A stretch of 64,000 nucleotides of DNA from contig JASHNR010000001.1 in NCBI GenBank assembly GCA_030041535.1, positions 1 through 64,000 on the forward strand, given 5' to 3'. The position numbers were made by a program, and so were the translations under genes. The stretch is from Nitrosopumilaceae archaeon (GTDB lineage: Archaea; Thermoproteota; Nitrososphaeria; Nitrososphaerales; Nitrosopumilaceae). Numbering within the stretch: position 1 is the stretch's first letter; each line of letters begins with the position of its first letter. The notes beneath the pieces are model-generated. The model did no database searches, was not told the DNA's origin, and saw only the letters and a list, made by a program, of their open reading frames with translations. Shown here piece by piece: positions 15,996 to 24,534 of this stretch.

Positions 15996-17669
15996 TCAAT
16001 CCAACTTATACTTTGTAAATGTTATTTTGTAGAGCCGTTTCCATATCAGTCTGTTCATTCCTACTACTACACAGACCATTACCACAATAGTCAAGGTAAG
16101 CAAAGTGACACTACCAAGATTGTAAGCTGCTTCATTCATTAATGCCCCAATGCCTTGCACAGATAATGTCTGGTTGTTAAATGTGATATATTCTGATAAC
16201 ACCAATGCATTCCATCCTCCACCCCATGCAGTTATGCTCCCAGTAATAAATGTGGGAAGAATTGCAGGAAGAATAAGTTTTCGGAGCTTTTGCAGTCCTG
16301 TGATGCGATATGTCTTTGCTGCTTCAACCAAGTCTGATGGAATTGCCTTGACCCCGCCTAGTATGTTAAAGAGCAGATACCATTGCATTCCAGTCATTGT
16401 GAGAATAATTGACGTGAGTTGTAGACCGCCCGGTAAATTCATGGTCCCTAGTACTATGATTGGAAAGAGCGCTGTTGCAGGAAGAGACGCAAGAATCTCC
16501 ATTGTAAATATGGATGTGCCAAAGGCTTTTGGTTTGCCTGCTAGTTTTAGAGCTAGAGGAATAATCCATGCTATGCTGATCAGATAAGCTGCCAATAGTC
16601 GAAGTATTGAAGCTCCTAATGCTGCAGGAATCTGGCTTGCTACTGCTGCTATCTCTGGTTTTTTCAAGTCATTTGATATGCTGGCTGGAAACGAGATTAG
16701 TCCTATAAGAAAAGCTTCACTTGTAATCACAAATATGCCCGAGATGATAACTATGGCTGTAATCAGTATCGGCTTGCGATGTCTTTGAACAAATTTTGGT
16801 TCCTCTGTAGCATGTCTGACGGTTGCAATGATTGGCTTGAATCTGCTAGTAGTAATTGCCTGAGTCAGTCCTGTGGGTCTGGCAGGTAATATGGCCAAGT
16901 GACTTCGCAGCCATGTAATTCTCTGATCCTGAATACCACCTTTGTGATGCTGATCTTCATCAGAGGACACTGATTCATACCTGAATCTGTTTGCATAATG
17001 TCTTAGAGGGCGCCACAATATCAAATCGACAAAAAGAATAATCATGACAAGCACCGAAAGGCCCATGATTGTTCCTTGATAGTCTCCTGTGTAAGTTGCT
17101 TCAGCTAGATAGCTGCCAATACCATGCATGTTAAACTGTTGCGACCCTATGGAGATCATTTCTGCAGCTACGAGGTAATACCATCCTGCAGACCATGATA
17201 AAATCCCGTTATAGATCAGCTTTGGTAAAGACGCTGGAATGTACAACGTTGTGAATTTTTTCCACCATTTTAATCCAAATGAACCTGACACTTCTTCCAA
17301 ATCTGCAGGTATGGATGATACTGATTCATACACTGCAAAGGCAAGATTCCAAGCTTGACTTGTAAAGATGAGAAACACTGCGGCCATCTCAACTCCAACC
17401 CAACTATGATGGAATAAGGCAATAAAGAAGAATATAGCAGCAGGAAAGAATCCTAGAATTGGAACCGATTGTAAGATGTCTAAGATGGGCATCAGTATCT
17501 TTTCTGCTTTTTTGTTACGTGCGGCTGCAACACCATATGTTATCGCAAATACGTACGATATGACAAGGGCGATTGTCATTCTTAACAAAGAATATGAAGA
17601 ATAGAGAAGCACATGTGAAAACTCCCTCGCAGAAATATTTAGAAAAATTGTATCTAGTATCATGTTCAT
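15996..17669 (-). CDS. Fused double ABC permease, nitrate/sulfonate/taurine type
   Basis: The 557-residue membrane protein contains two complete BPD-type permease domains. Each carries an EAA loop that contacts the ATPase: EEVSGSFGLKWWKKFTTLYIP in the first half and EAAKTYRITGLQKLRKLILP in the second. Usual family members are single domains of about 260 residues that dimerise. A central linker of about 60 residues, rich in charge, joins the halves. ATG 17669 was chosen: the in-frame GTG at 17699 overlaps the TATA box (TATAAA at 17691-17696), which fits a near-leaderless start at 17669. Confidence 0.88.
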   Translation of the reverse strand: MNMILDTIFLNISAREFSHVLLYSSYSLLRMTIALVISYVFAITYGVAAARNKKAEKILMPILDILQSVPILGFFPAAIFFFIALFHHSWVGVEMAAVFLIFTSQAWNLAFAVYESVSSIPADLEEVSGSFGLKWWKKFTTLYIPASLPKLIYNGILSWSAGWYYLVAAEMISIGSQQFNMHGIGSYLAEATYTGDYQGTIMGLSVLVMIILFVDLILWRPLRHYANRFRYESVSSDEDQHHKGGIQDQRITWLRSHLAILPARPTGLTQAITTSRFKPIIATVRHATEEPKFVQRHRKPILITAIVIISGIFVITSEAFLIGLISFPASISNDLKKPEIAAVASQIPAALGASILRLLAAYLISIAWIIPLALKLAGKPKAFGTSIFTMEILASLPATALFPIIVLGTMNLPGGLQLTSIILTMTGMQWYLLFNILGGVKAIPSDLVEAAKTYRITGLQKLRKLILPAILPTFITGSITAWGGGWNALVLSEYITFNNQTLSVQGIGALMNEAAYNLGSVTLLTLTIVVMVCVVVGMNRLIWKRLYKITFTKYKLD

Positions 17670-17690
17670 GCTAGGGGCGGAATGAACATG

Positions 17691-17696
17691 TTTATA
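17691..17696 (-). promoter_or_regulatory. TATA box of the ABC importer operon
   Basis: TATAAA on the minus strand is 22-29 bases upstream of ATG 17669, the spacing expected for a leaderless archaeal transcript. It argues against the longer GTG start. Confidence 0.55.
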
Positions 17697-17924
17697 CACA
17701 TTTTGATTCCTTTTCCATGGTGGTACGGAAAGCGGTATGATCTAAAAGTTTTGTGTAATGTTTCTAAATGATCCTTTTAGGACATGGTTTCAACATGTAT
17801 CTTCATAAAATCAAGGTCATTACATGTAAAAGCCTTGTTTTAACAAGAAAAACAGATCCAATAAATCGTATTACAATATCTTAAAACAAAATGCTAAAAA
17901 TAGGAACTCTTTTGTGGTTAATCT

Positions 17925-18206
17925 ATGAAAGTCTTGGTTGATGCAATGTATGATGGAATAGATACAAAACTAAAGGAATTCGGATATGATGCACTAAGTG
18001 TAAAAAAACTGGTTGCAGAAGGCAAGAAACTTACTAGTGACTATTCAATGATAAAATATGCTGAAGAAAATGGTATGATAATGGTCACAGAAGACACCGA
18101 AGTTGGCAAGGCATGCAAGGAAAACAATATTCCGTGCGTTTTACTTGATAATGAAACAATATTCAAAATAATACTCGAAGAGCTAAGCCATTTTAAGGAT
18201 CGTTGA
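17925..18206 (+). CDS. Small PIN-like (DUF5615/Mut7-C-type) protein
   Basis: The 93-residue protein is a Rossmann-like mini-domain: MKVLVDAMYDGIDTKLKEFGYD puts an Asp after a first strand, and VTEDTEVGKACKE puts an acidic TED cluster after a later strand, as in PIN-like RNase folds of the DUF5615/Mut7-C group. The two acidic clusters could hold a metal. Some such proteins are toxins, but no antitoxin gene is adjacent. It converges with the DedA gene and overlaps it by 14 bases. Confidence 0.6.
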   Translation: MKVLVDAMYDGIDTKLKEFGYDALSVKKLVAEGKKLTSDYSMIKYAEENGMIMVTEDTEVGKACKENNIPCVLLDNETIFKIILEELSHFKDR

Positions 18207-18822
18207 CTGGCTGCGTGGTCTTTCTCTTCTTCCAGTATACAATAATGGCAACTATTACAACTATTACGACAATAGCGTCAAAATAGTCCGAATACTTTCT
18301 AATACTACTCCACTCATCGCCTAATTTTAGGCCAATGTATGTTAGTGCAGTATTCCATATTATGGAACCTGCTAGAGTGAAAATTGCAAATTTCTTCAAA
18401 TTCATCTTGGCAGCCCCTGCCGGTAGGGAAACATATGTCCTTATTGCTGGCAATAATCTGCTGACAAAAGTTGATCTGTCACCATATTTTTTAAAGTAAG
18501 ACTCGGCAAGCTCAAGATGAGATTTTTTGAGTAAGACATACTTGCCATATCTTAAGACAAAACCTCTTCCAAGATATGATCCGACAAAATATGCAATCAA
18601 TGCTCCTACGAGATTTCCAATAGAGCCTGCAATGATAACTAATATGATGTTGAACTTTCCTGTTGATACAAGATAGCCTGAAAATGGCATGATCACCTCG
18701 CTTGGTATGGGAATGAGTGCACTTTCGGCAACCATGAGGGAGAAAATCCCTACATACCCAGAATTTGATACTATTTGAATAATAAAATTCGATAAATTGC
18801 CAAGGATCTCTGCGGTAACCAA
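18193..18822 (-). CDS. DedA family membrane protein
   Basis: The 209-residue multi-span protein has the DedA/SNARE-associated signature: SALIPIPSEVIMPFSGYLV near the N terminus, a GSYLGRGFVLRYG segment and FVSRLLPAIRTYVSLPAG (a conserved F-x-R-x-x-P-x-x-R and a helix-breaking AG). DedA proteins are phospholipid (undecaprenyl-phosphate or PE-type) flippases or proton-coupled transporters. Four to five hydrophobic helices and a basic C-terminal tail (KKRKT) are visible. Confidence 0.88.
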   Translation of the reverse strand: MVTAEILGNLSNFIIQIVSNSGYVGIFSLMVAESALIPIPSEVIMPFSGYLVSTGKFNIILVIIAGSIGNLVGALIAYFVGSYLGRGFVLRYGKYVLLKKSHLELAESYFKKYGDRSTFVSRLLPAIRTYVSLPAGAAKMNLKKFAIFTLAGSIIWNTALTYIGLKLGDEWSSIRKYSDYFDAIVVIVVIVAIIVYWKKRKTTQPVNDP

Positions 18823-18867
18823 CTTCTTCTATAGCCGTTTGAATAGTGAATTATACTTATCGCGAAT

Positions 18868-19032
18868 TTACCACATGCCACCAGTGGAAAACCCTTGTTC
18901 GTCAAATTTCCTTTGCGGAGCGTGTTTGTGGGCTTTTTTCATGTGTCTGTCTAAACGTATGTGGTCATTGAATTCCAGACCACACTCTTTGCATTTTGTT
19001 TCAGGCGTTTCTTTTTTTCGAAATAGGCCCAT
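18868..19032 (-). CDS. Stand-alone C2H2 zinc-finger protein
   Basis: A 54-residue protein starts MGLFRKKETPETKC. The motif C14-x2-C17-x12-H30-x4-H35 is a classic C2H2 finger, with the usual Phe and Leu core positions (LEFNDHIRLDRHM). The finger lies between a basic head and a Gln/Gly-rich tail. Single-finger archaeal proteins of this kind may bind DNA, RNA or protein; the target is unknown. A frame on the opposite strand covers the same bases but lacks such a motif. Confidence 0.8.
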   Translation of the reverse strand: MGLFRKKETPETKCKECGLEFNDHIRLDRHMKKAHKHAPQRKFDEQGFSTGGMW

Positions 19033-19183
19033 ATGCAAAGATAGTTAAAATGTGCTAATAATTCTTTTTCTCTAGTTTAAATGATGTATGATATATTTTT
19101 CGATCTTCGATGATGAATTTATTAAAACTATTGATGGAAACGTATGTTTTACCTCTAGTATATGAATCGTGATAAAATGGCAC

Positions 19184-19228
19184 CTGCGTAGAAATTACTC
19201 TACGCAGTGGGTACCAGACTAACTGGTA
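19184..19228. other. Two adjacent hairpins (terminator or small RNA candidate)
   Basis: The first hairpin pairs CTGCGTAGA (19184-19192) with TCTACGCAG (19199-19207), 9 bp with a 6-base loop. The second pairs TACCAG (19212-19217) with CTGGTA (19223-19228), 6 bp with a 5-base loop. They lie downstream of the methyltransferase stop (19275, minus strand) and upstream of the C2H2 gene. No T tract follows on either strand, which weakens a simple terminator reading. Confidence 0.5.
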
Positions 19229-19274
19229 TTATGATGACACTATGCTGTACTACAAAATAAGGGTTTGTTCGTTG

Positions 19275-20207
19275 TTATACGACACACTTTAAAAGAATGT
19301 AATCAATGATCTTGTTTTCAGAAACCTCCTTCATTTTTAAAAGTGATCTGAAGAGAATCTTCTCAACATATGGAGAATATTGTTGTAATATCTTTGATCT
19401 TAGAATTTCTCTTTTTCTTATGTAATAGTCAGTAAGCGGTTCGTATACCTTTGAGCCTATGAAATCTGTAGAAATTACATTGAATCCCTCATCTGTAATT
19501 GTTTTTTTGATATTTTCAAGATCATAGTGTTCAGACGACCACGTAAAAGACAGTATGCCAAGCTTGAAAACCTCGAGGGATTTTGCCGATTTTGCCAGTG
19601 TTGGTATGGCTAGCACTAGAATACCTTTTTCCCTCAATACTCTCTTGCTCTCTGATATGAATTCTGAAAATGGTTTGAAATGCTGTGCAGATTCTAAAGC
19701 AATTATTCTATCCATGGATTTGTCTGCAAACGGCAATTTTGTAGCGGTAGAATTAACAAGGTTGATGTGATCTGAACCAGAATTATGTTGATTGAATGTA
19801 GAACCATTTCCTTTGAGAACTTTTGAGGCAAAATTGAGTTGTTGTGGATTGACATTCAGGCAAGATATCTTGATGTGGGGGAATTCTGATTTCCATATAA
19901 TCGCAGGCTCTGAAAAACCACTCCCTACATCTAGTATGTCATTTGATGATTTTAATTCCGACATTTCTGCAATAGTTTTACAAAGTGTGATCTGTGCTTG
20001 ATGAGGATCAGGCGTAGTTTCATTCCAATATCCAAAGTTGAGCATGTTGCTTCCAGTAGAGATCTGCATTAGGGATGAGAGTGCATCGTAAAGATTTATG
20101 ACATCATTTTCATTTCTACGGAATGTCCAAAGAAGTGCATCCACAGGATTGATGTTGACAAATTTCTGTCTGTTATCTGATAGCAATTGACAAATTATAA
20201 ATCTCAT
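19275..20207 (-). CDS. Class I SAM-dependent methyltransferase
   Basis: The 310-residue enzyme has the Rossmann-like methyltransferase core: motif I NDILDVGSGFSEPAIIW (SAM-binding, GxG), a later acidic strand with CLNVNPQQLNFA, motif II/III MDRIIALESAQHF and IV LREKGILVLAIP. An N-terminal helical region precedes it, and GSNMLNFGYWNET resembles the lead-in of small-molecule methyltransferases such as tocopherol or sterol-type enzymes. The substrate is unknown. The 3' end is followed by a pair of hairpins. Confidence 0.8.
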   Translation of the reverse strand: MRFIICQLLSDNRQKFVNINPVDALLWTFRRNENDVINLYDALSSLMQISTGSNMLNFGYWNETTPDPHQAQITLCKTIAEMSELKSSNDILDVGSGFSEPAIIWKSEFPHIKISCLNVNPQQLNFASKVLKGNGSTFNQHNSGSDHINLVNSTATKLPFADKSMDRIIALESAQHFKPFSEFISESKRVLREKGILVLAIPTLAKSAKSLEVFKLGILSFTWSSEHYDLENIKKTITDEGFNVISTDFIGSKVYEPLTDYYIRKREILRSKILQQYSPYVEKILFRSLLKMKEVSENKIIDYILLKCVV

Positions 20208-20280
20208 TTAGTTTAAAATGCTTCTATTCAATAAAAGCAAAAAATTGAACTTTTTATTTGGGTCATGTACTCTGTGAACT

Positions 20281-20535
20281 ATGGATGCTTGTGATTCAAG
20301 GACAAGAGCTTACAAAAATGGAAAAACATTTGATCAATGCCGAGAAATAGCTAAATCTGTCTCTTCTCAACTTGAAAAGAAGATAGAGCAGACAGGAATA
20401 GTCACTTGGAAAGAAATTCTTGAAGTCTCTGATAATGATGAGCTGGTCTACAAGCTTACTCTAAAATATTTGAGAGAAGATGGGTACAATATAGGAGACT
20501 GGAAAACTCCTCAGGTCACAAAATCTACTGCTTAG
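20281..20535 (+). CDS. Hypothetical helical protein
   Basis: The 84-residue charged helical protein (FDQCREIAKSVSSQLEKKIEQ, TWKEILEVSDNDELVYKLTLKYL) ends with DGYNIGDWKTPQVTK. It has no signal peptide, membrane span or known motif. It is divergent from the methyltransferase gene and convergent, with an 11-base overlap, with the membrane protein at 20525. Function unknown. Confidence 0.5.
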   Translation: MDACDSRTRAYKNGKTFDQCREIAKSVSSQLEKKIEQTGIVTWKEILEVSDNDELVYKLTLKYLREDGYNIGDWKTPQVTKSTA

Positions 20536-21367
20536 GCTCTAATGCACAACTTCCGTTCTGTGCTTTTCTTATCTTTCTTGCCATGATAAATGGAGTAGCA
20601 ATTAACACTGGAATTGAAGCAGCTATGAATATTGTTTGCAATTGTGCTTCGTAACTTGTCAAAAACAATGTCACGCCTGTTGCACTAGCTCCCAGACCAA
20701 AAAGCATTGTAAAGGCAGTACCAGCACAGGTTGGACATCCGACAAAAAGTCCTGTTACTGCACCAAACGCACCAAATTTTCCTGAACCTCTTGCCGCTGT
20801 AAACGTGGTTGCAGAAAGGGCAAAATTTAATCCAACTAGAAAGGATACTGCAACGAGAAGAACCAAGTTTATTGGAACTATTTGTAACCCAACATGTTCT
20901 GTGAAAAAGGCAAATATCATTGGCATGTATCCTGGCAAATCACAACAAGGGGAGAGCTCAATATGTGGTGGGGTTGGGAAACCATAGTCTGTTGCATTGA
21001 TCTCTGGCTTGTAGAGGATCATTCCAGACGTTAGTCCAAAAAATATCCCATATCCTATGGTACTTATGATAAAGATTTGTTTTGCCCTCTTGTTGTTTAT
21101 GGCATTTGAAATTATTGAAGCGATTGATGAATCAGGAAGTTCTATCTTGGCCTTGTAAAATCTGTACAAACCCCATCCTATCGCACCAAATGATGTGAAT
21201 AAAATGACATATGTTGCTACTGCTAAATTCTGTAATGCTGGCATGGCTGCTGGAGTTACGGTGATCTCATCGTTTCTTGCATAGGCAAGAAAAGATACAG
21301 CTATTGCTAAAAATCCAACAGTGATCAGTACCCTGTGTGAGCGGTGTATTGTGCTTTGTTTTTCCAA
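20525..21367 (-). CDS. Multi-span membrane protein with GCPTCAG motif
   Basis: The 280-residue protein has about seven hydrophobic helices. Two Cys motifs stand out: a CCDLPGYMP segment in an extramembrane loop (about 142-151) and GCPTCAG in or next to a helix (about 213-219). Such paired cysteines suggest metal transport or redox. No named family is recognised with confidence. The basic C-terminal end (RKIRKAQ) is cytoplasmic. The stop overlaps the convergent small gene by 11 bases. Confidence 0.65.
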   Translation of the reverse strand: MEKQSTIHRSHRVLITVGFLAIAVSFLAYARNDEITVTPAAMPALQNLAVATYVILFTSFGAIGWGLYRFYKAKIELPDSSIASIISNAINNKRAKQIFIISTIGYGIFFGLTSGMILYKPEINATDYGFPTPPHIELSPCCDLPGYMPMIFAFFTEHVGLQIVPINLVLLVAVSFLVGLNFALSATTFTAARGSGKFGAFGAVTGLFVGCPTCAGTAFTMLFGLGASATGVTLFLTSYEAQLQTIFIAASIPVLIATPFIMARKIRKAQNGSCALEPKQ

Positions 21368-21454
21368 CTAGTAAAAAACGCAGTACAGTGACATTAAATT
21401 CTATCTGTTTTTTTCAAAGTATTTATCTGCAATGACGCTCGATAGAGATTAGCC

Positions 21455-21880
21455 GTGAAGATAGACGAGCCTCAAGATTCTGATTATGCAGAGACTAAGA
21501 TCACTTACGTTGGTTTTATTGATCCCTATGGTGTAGAAGGACTGGTTATACTGCGAGCTGATGACGGTAAAGAATTTCACATAAGAGCATTTTCAGGCGA
21601 GGTTGCAAGACACATTACAAATTTTATTGAAGGGGAAAGAGGTGCAATACCAACCATATACAATATGATTGAGGAAATTGCTGAAGTCAACGAACTAGTT
21701 CTTGTTAGGATAAAAGTGTATGAAAGTGGGAACGTACTGCGTGCCAATCTTTACTTTACGGGAAGGCATGAACTTGTCATGCGAAACTACAGGGCTTCCG
21801 ATGCTATCGCACTGGCATCGTTTTACAATATACCAATACTTGTCAGAAAAAATCTTTTAAAAGAAAAAATGGAAGCCTAG
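21455..21880 (+). CDS. Bifunctional-nuclease (BFN/DUF151) family protein
   Basis: The 141-residue protein from GTG 21455 matches the DUF151 family: GLVILRADDGKEFHIRAFSGEVARHI with central beta strands, and ASDAIALASFYNIPILV at the C-terminal side, where the pattern SDAIALA-xx-xxPI is diagnostic. Plant and archaeal members have nuclease activity reported for BFN1. The substrate and role in archaea are not established. It ends four bases into the convergent PurP gene. Confidence 0.75.
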   Translation: MKIDEPQDSDYAETKITYVGFIDPYGVEGLVILRADDGKEFHIRAFSGEVARHITNFIEGERGAIPTIYNMIEEIAEVNELVLVRIKVYESGNVLRANLYFTGRHELVMRNYRASDAIALASFYNIPILVRKNLLKEKMEA

Positions 21881-22968
21881 GTTACTATCTCTTCGAGTTT
21901 TCCTTCTTGTTGTGCTTTTCTTATCTCCATAGCTATTCTTCTGCCTACTCCGAAAGTCGTTCCATACTTGTACTTTGTATATGGACTAGTAGTTGCAAGA
22001 ATTGGATTGCCTGGAACTCTGAGTGATACATCGTATACTATTATCTCCAAGTCTTTTGTGAGTACACTTTGAAGTGAAAATGGGCCTATGATGCCAGGGG
22101 GGTATTCTTTTTTTACTGCTGATACAAACTTGTCTCCTGCCTCTATTACCTTTTCTAGCAACGATTCGCGTATGCTGGCAGGCGTATGTCCAACCTCAAT
22201 GTTTTGCAATTCTATGTTTGTCTCAAGTTGTTGCTTTGCTGGCAATGAAACAAAATCATGAATGTTTGTCTGCAGTCTCCTTTCAATTCCAAGAAAATCT
22301 ACCTCGTCTGATATTGGTGTATGGAAATAATTGAAATTAAAGTAGGTACCAACTATGAATTCTTCAATGCTTGCAACCTTTAATGCGTCACTTGATATCA
22401 ATCCCTGTTTGATTTTCTTTTCAGTCTTATCTTTGTAATCTGAATAAGATGTTGCTATGAAAAAAGCTCTTTCTAACTTGCGTGTCTTTTCTTGAACCTT
22501 TACTATAACGGGCCTGTCTATGTCTTTTGGGTCTTTGAAGATTCTGGGTAGTCTAATCTTGGCTTTTTGTAGTAGATAGTATTGGTTCTTCTTGTATGCG
22601 CGTTCTTCTGCCTGAAAGAGTGCACGGTTTCCAAACAATGGTACATTGAATTTGTTTTCTACTGACTCATATCCAAGGTACGCAGTAAGGGCCCTGTGTG
22701 GAACTATTATGGTGTCTGATGACTTAAGCCTTGATTGAATCTTGGGCAAGAGCATGTCTTTGAATTTATTAACTATGATAATCTCGTCGGCAATTCGTGA
22801 AAACCTTCTGTATGGAACTTCCCTGCCTTTTTGGCATACTACTATTGTCCTAAAATCTTCATCTTTGGCTCCATCCATTATTTCAAGGGCGGAGTGGCTA
22901 CCAAGTGCACCTATGGAAAGATCCGAGTATTCTTTTACTATTTTTTGAATCTCTGATCTTTTGATCAA
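21877..22968 (-). CDS. purP: FAICAR synthetase PurP (formate-dependent IMP pathway)
   Basis: The 363-residue ATP-grasp enzyme makes 5-formaminoimidazole-4-carboxamide ribonucleotide from AICAR, formate and ATP, an archaeal step of purine synthesis. The N terminus LSIGALGSHSALEIMDGAKDE, the mid section FNYFHTPISDEVDFLGIERR and the C-terminal PGIIGPFSLQSV and SLRVPGNPILATTSPYTKY are typical of the family. It is the last gene of a minus-strand run with TatC and TatA, an arrangement that looks like shared transcription rather than shared function. Confidence 0.88.
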   Translation of the reverse strand: MIKRSEIQKIVKEYSDLSIGALGSHSALEIMDGAKDEDFRTIVVCQKGREVPYRRFSRIADEIIIVNKFKDMLLPKIQSRLKSSDTIIVPHRALTAYLGYESVENKFNVPLFGNRALFQAEERAYKKNQYYLLQKAKIRLPRIFKDPKDIDRPVIVKVQEKTRKLERAFFIATSYSDYKDKTEKKIKQGLISSDALKVASIEEFIVGTYFNFNYFHTPISDEVDFLGIERRLQTNIHDFVSLPAKQQLETNIELQNIEVGHTPASIRESLLEKVIEAGDKFVSAVKKEYPPGIIGPFSLQSVLTKDLEIIVYDVSLRVPGNPILATTSPYTKYKYGTTFGVGRRIAMEIRKAQQEGKLEEIVT

Positions 22969-23005
22969 TGGAATATCTCTTTTTGTATGGGTAAAAAAGC
23001 GTTCT

Positions 23006-23182
23006 TTACTTGAGCTCTTCTTTGTCTTTGAATTCTTTTAGTTCCTTGTCTGCTTCGATTCTTCCTTTCTCGTATTCCCCTTTTGCTTTGCCAAATGTTC
23101 TAGCTAGCTCTGGGATCTTCTTTGCTCCAAAAACAAGCACTGCGATAACTACAACAATAATTATTACATTCTCATATGCCAT
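23006..23182 (-). CDS. tatA: Twin-arginine translocase subunit TatA/TatE
   Basis: A 58-residue protein has a short membrane helix (VIIIVVVIAVLVF, 6-18), the FGAKKIPELART hinge (18-29) and an amphipathic charged tail (KAKGEYEKGRIEADKELKEF). This is the TatA layout, with the conserved FG dipeptide at the helix end and K-x-x-P-E-L. TatA oligomers form the passage for folded proteins. It is 21 bases downstream of TatC and the genes are probably co-transcribed. The gene is short but clear. Confidence 0.93.
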   Translation of the reverse strand: MAYENVIIIVVVIAVLVFGAKKIPELARTFGKAKGEYEKGRIEADKELKEFKDKEELK

Positions 23183-23203
23183 GAGTGCTCTTAATGCGGC
23201 AGA

Positions 23204-24001
23204 TCAAGATTTAAGTGTTGCAATCTGATTTGCGCGTCTCTCTGAGAGGAACATGCCTATGAGGTATAGCCCTATTAGTGGCCCTGCAACAAACCACATT
23301 GTAACACCACTCCCATCAGGTGTTATCGCAGCTCCTAAAATCACCATCGCAATTACGGCCCACTTTATGTTATTTCTCCAGAATTTCTCCCCGACCATTC
23401 CAGAAGCAGTTACTGCATACATTATGAGTGGAAGCTGAAATGATATGCCAAATGCAAGTGCAAACTGCAGTACAAATGTGATAAAGTCTACTACATTAAG
23501 AAAAGTAAGAAGCCCTGCAGATTCTCCATACTTGTAGAGAAATGCTAACGTGTATGGAGTAACAACCAAATATGAAAACAAACAACCTGCTACAAAAAGA
23601 CCAATTGCGGGAAATATTACAGATTTTATTATCTGTGTCTCTTTCTTACCAAGTGCTGGTGTTAGAAATCCCATAAACTCTCTTATTATGACTGGCATAC
23701 CTATGACAATCCCTAGCAGAACTGCGATATAGAACTGTGCAAAAAATGCCTGCCCTGGAGCTGTTTGAATTAATTGTACTGAAGGTGGAAGCAAACTGTG
23801 TTTCATGACAACTGTGGCTTGTGCCGCAATATTGTTGAATGGACTAAAGGTTGGATAGTACAGATGAACCCCATTGTAGATAAACGGATTCAAATGGAAT
23901 CCCAGAATGAAGAAAGTAACAATTCCTACTGCAATGATCATCTTGAAGACTCGCTTTCTTAGCTCCTCCAGATGCTCCATGATCGTCATTGACCTATCCA
24001 T
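23204..24001 (-). CDS. tatC: Twin-arginine translocase subunit TatC
   Basis: The 265-residue protein has six hydrophobic helices. It begins MDRSMTIMEHLEELRKRVF, the conserved HLEELRxR motif in the first cytoplasmic segment that contacts twin-arginine signals. The remainder (VIREFMGFLTPAL, FQLPLIMY, GAAITPDG) matches TatC. It is followed by TatA in the same direction. The pair implies export of folded, probably cofactor-containing proteins. Confidence 0.93.
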   Translation of the reverse strand: MDRSMTIMEHLEELRKRVFKMIIAVGIVTFFILGFHLNPFIYNGVHLYYPTFSPFNNIAAQATVVMKHSLLPPSVQLIQTAPGQAFFAQFYIAVLLGIVIGMPVIIREFMGFLTPALGKKETQIIKSVIFPAIGLFVAGCLFSYLVVTPYTLAFLYKYGESAGLLTFLNVVDFITFVLQFALAFGISFQLPLIMYAVTASGMVGEKFWRNNIKWAVIAMVILGAAITPDGSGVTMWFVAGPLIGLYLIGMFLSERRANQIATLKS

Positions 24002-24035
24002 CAGAGATCTTAGACTTTGTCAAAACCCTATTTAT

Positions 24036-24494
24036 CTACTTGCCAGGTATGGGGAGAATCTTGCTTGAAGGCAAATTGCTTTGTTCCTGTTCGGGGATTG
24101 TAAAATTCTCTAATTCAACAGTTAATTCTATACTTGCCTCAAAGGTGTCGCCTATCTGAACTGCAAGATCTGCTATCTCATTTGGTGCATAGATCTCCCT
24201 TGAATTCTTCAAAAATATTCTACTGCCTTTTTCTGCCGGCTCCCCGCCAAACTTTCCCTTGAGAAAGTCGGTTATCTTTCCTATTTCTTGTTGAGTTATC
24301 TGATTGTGATAAAAGACAATGCCGCGAATGGGTGTGTAATCCCATGGGGTGCCATTTCTGTAACAGAAAACTCCAAAATGCGTGCCCTTGTCATCCTTGG
24401 TACATTTTATTTCCCAGATTAGGACTTTTTTTGGATCATACTGCGCCTTTCTGAGATCTTCTATTGTTAATTTCCAATATCGTAATCGACTCAT
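24036..24494 (-). CDS. Hypothetical soluble protein
   Basis: The 152-residue protein has alternating beta-helix character (VLIWEIKCTKDDKGTHFGVFCYRNGT, GIVFYHNQITQQEIGKITDFLKGKF), two cysteines and a proline-rich C-terminal tail (LPSSKILPIPGK). It has no signal peptide. It lies 34 bases upstream of TatC in the same direction, so co-transcription is possible. No family is recognised; a link to the Tat system is only contextual. Confidence 0.6.
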   Translation of the reverse strand: MSRLRYWKLTIEDLRKAQYDPKKVLIWEIKCTKDDKGTHFGVFCYRNGTPWDYTPIRGIVFYHNQITQQEIGKITDFLKGKFGGEPAEKGSRIFLKNSREIYAPNEIADLAVQIGDTFEASIELTVELENFTIPEQEQSNLPSSKILPIPGK

Positions 24495-24534
24495 ACAGTC
24501 ATTGAAATAAATATGCGATTATAAAATTGTGTGC

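Noticed and set aside
18797..19048. 83-residue plus-strand frame
   Set aside because: It is the complement of the C2H2 zinc-finger gene, which carries the clear motif.
23010..23228. 72-residue Ser-rich plus-strand frame
   Set aside because: It is antisense to tatA, whose helix and FG hinge are diagnostic.
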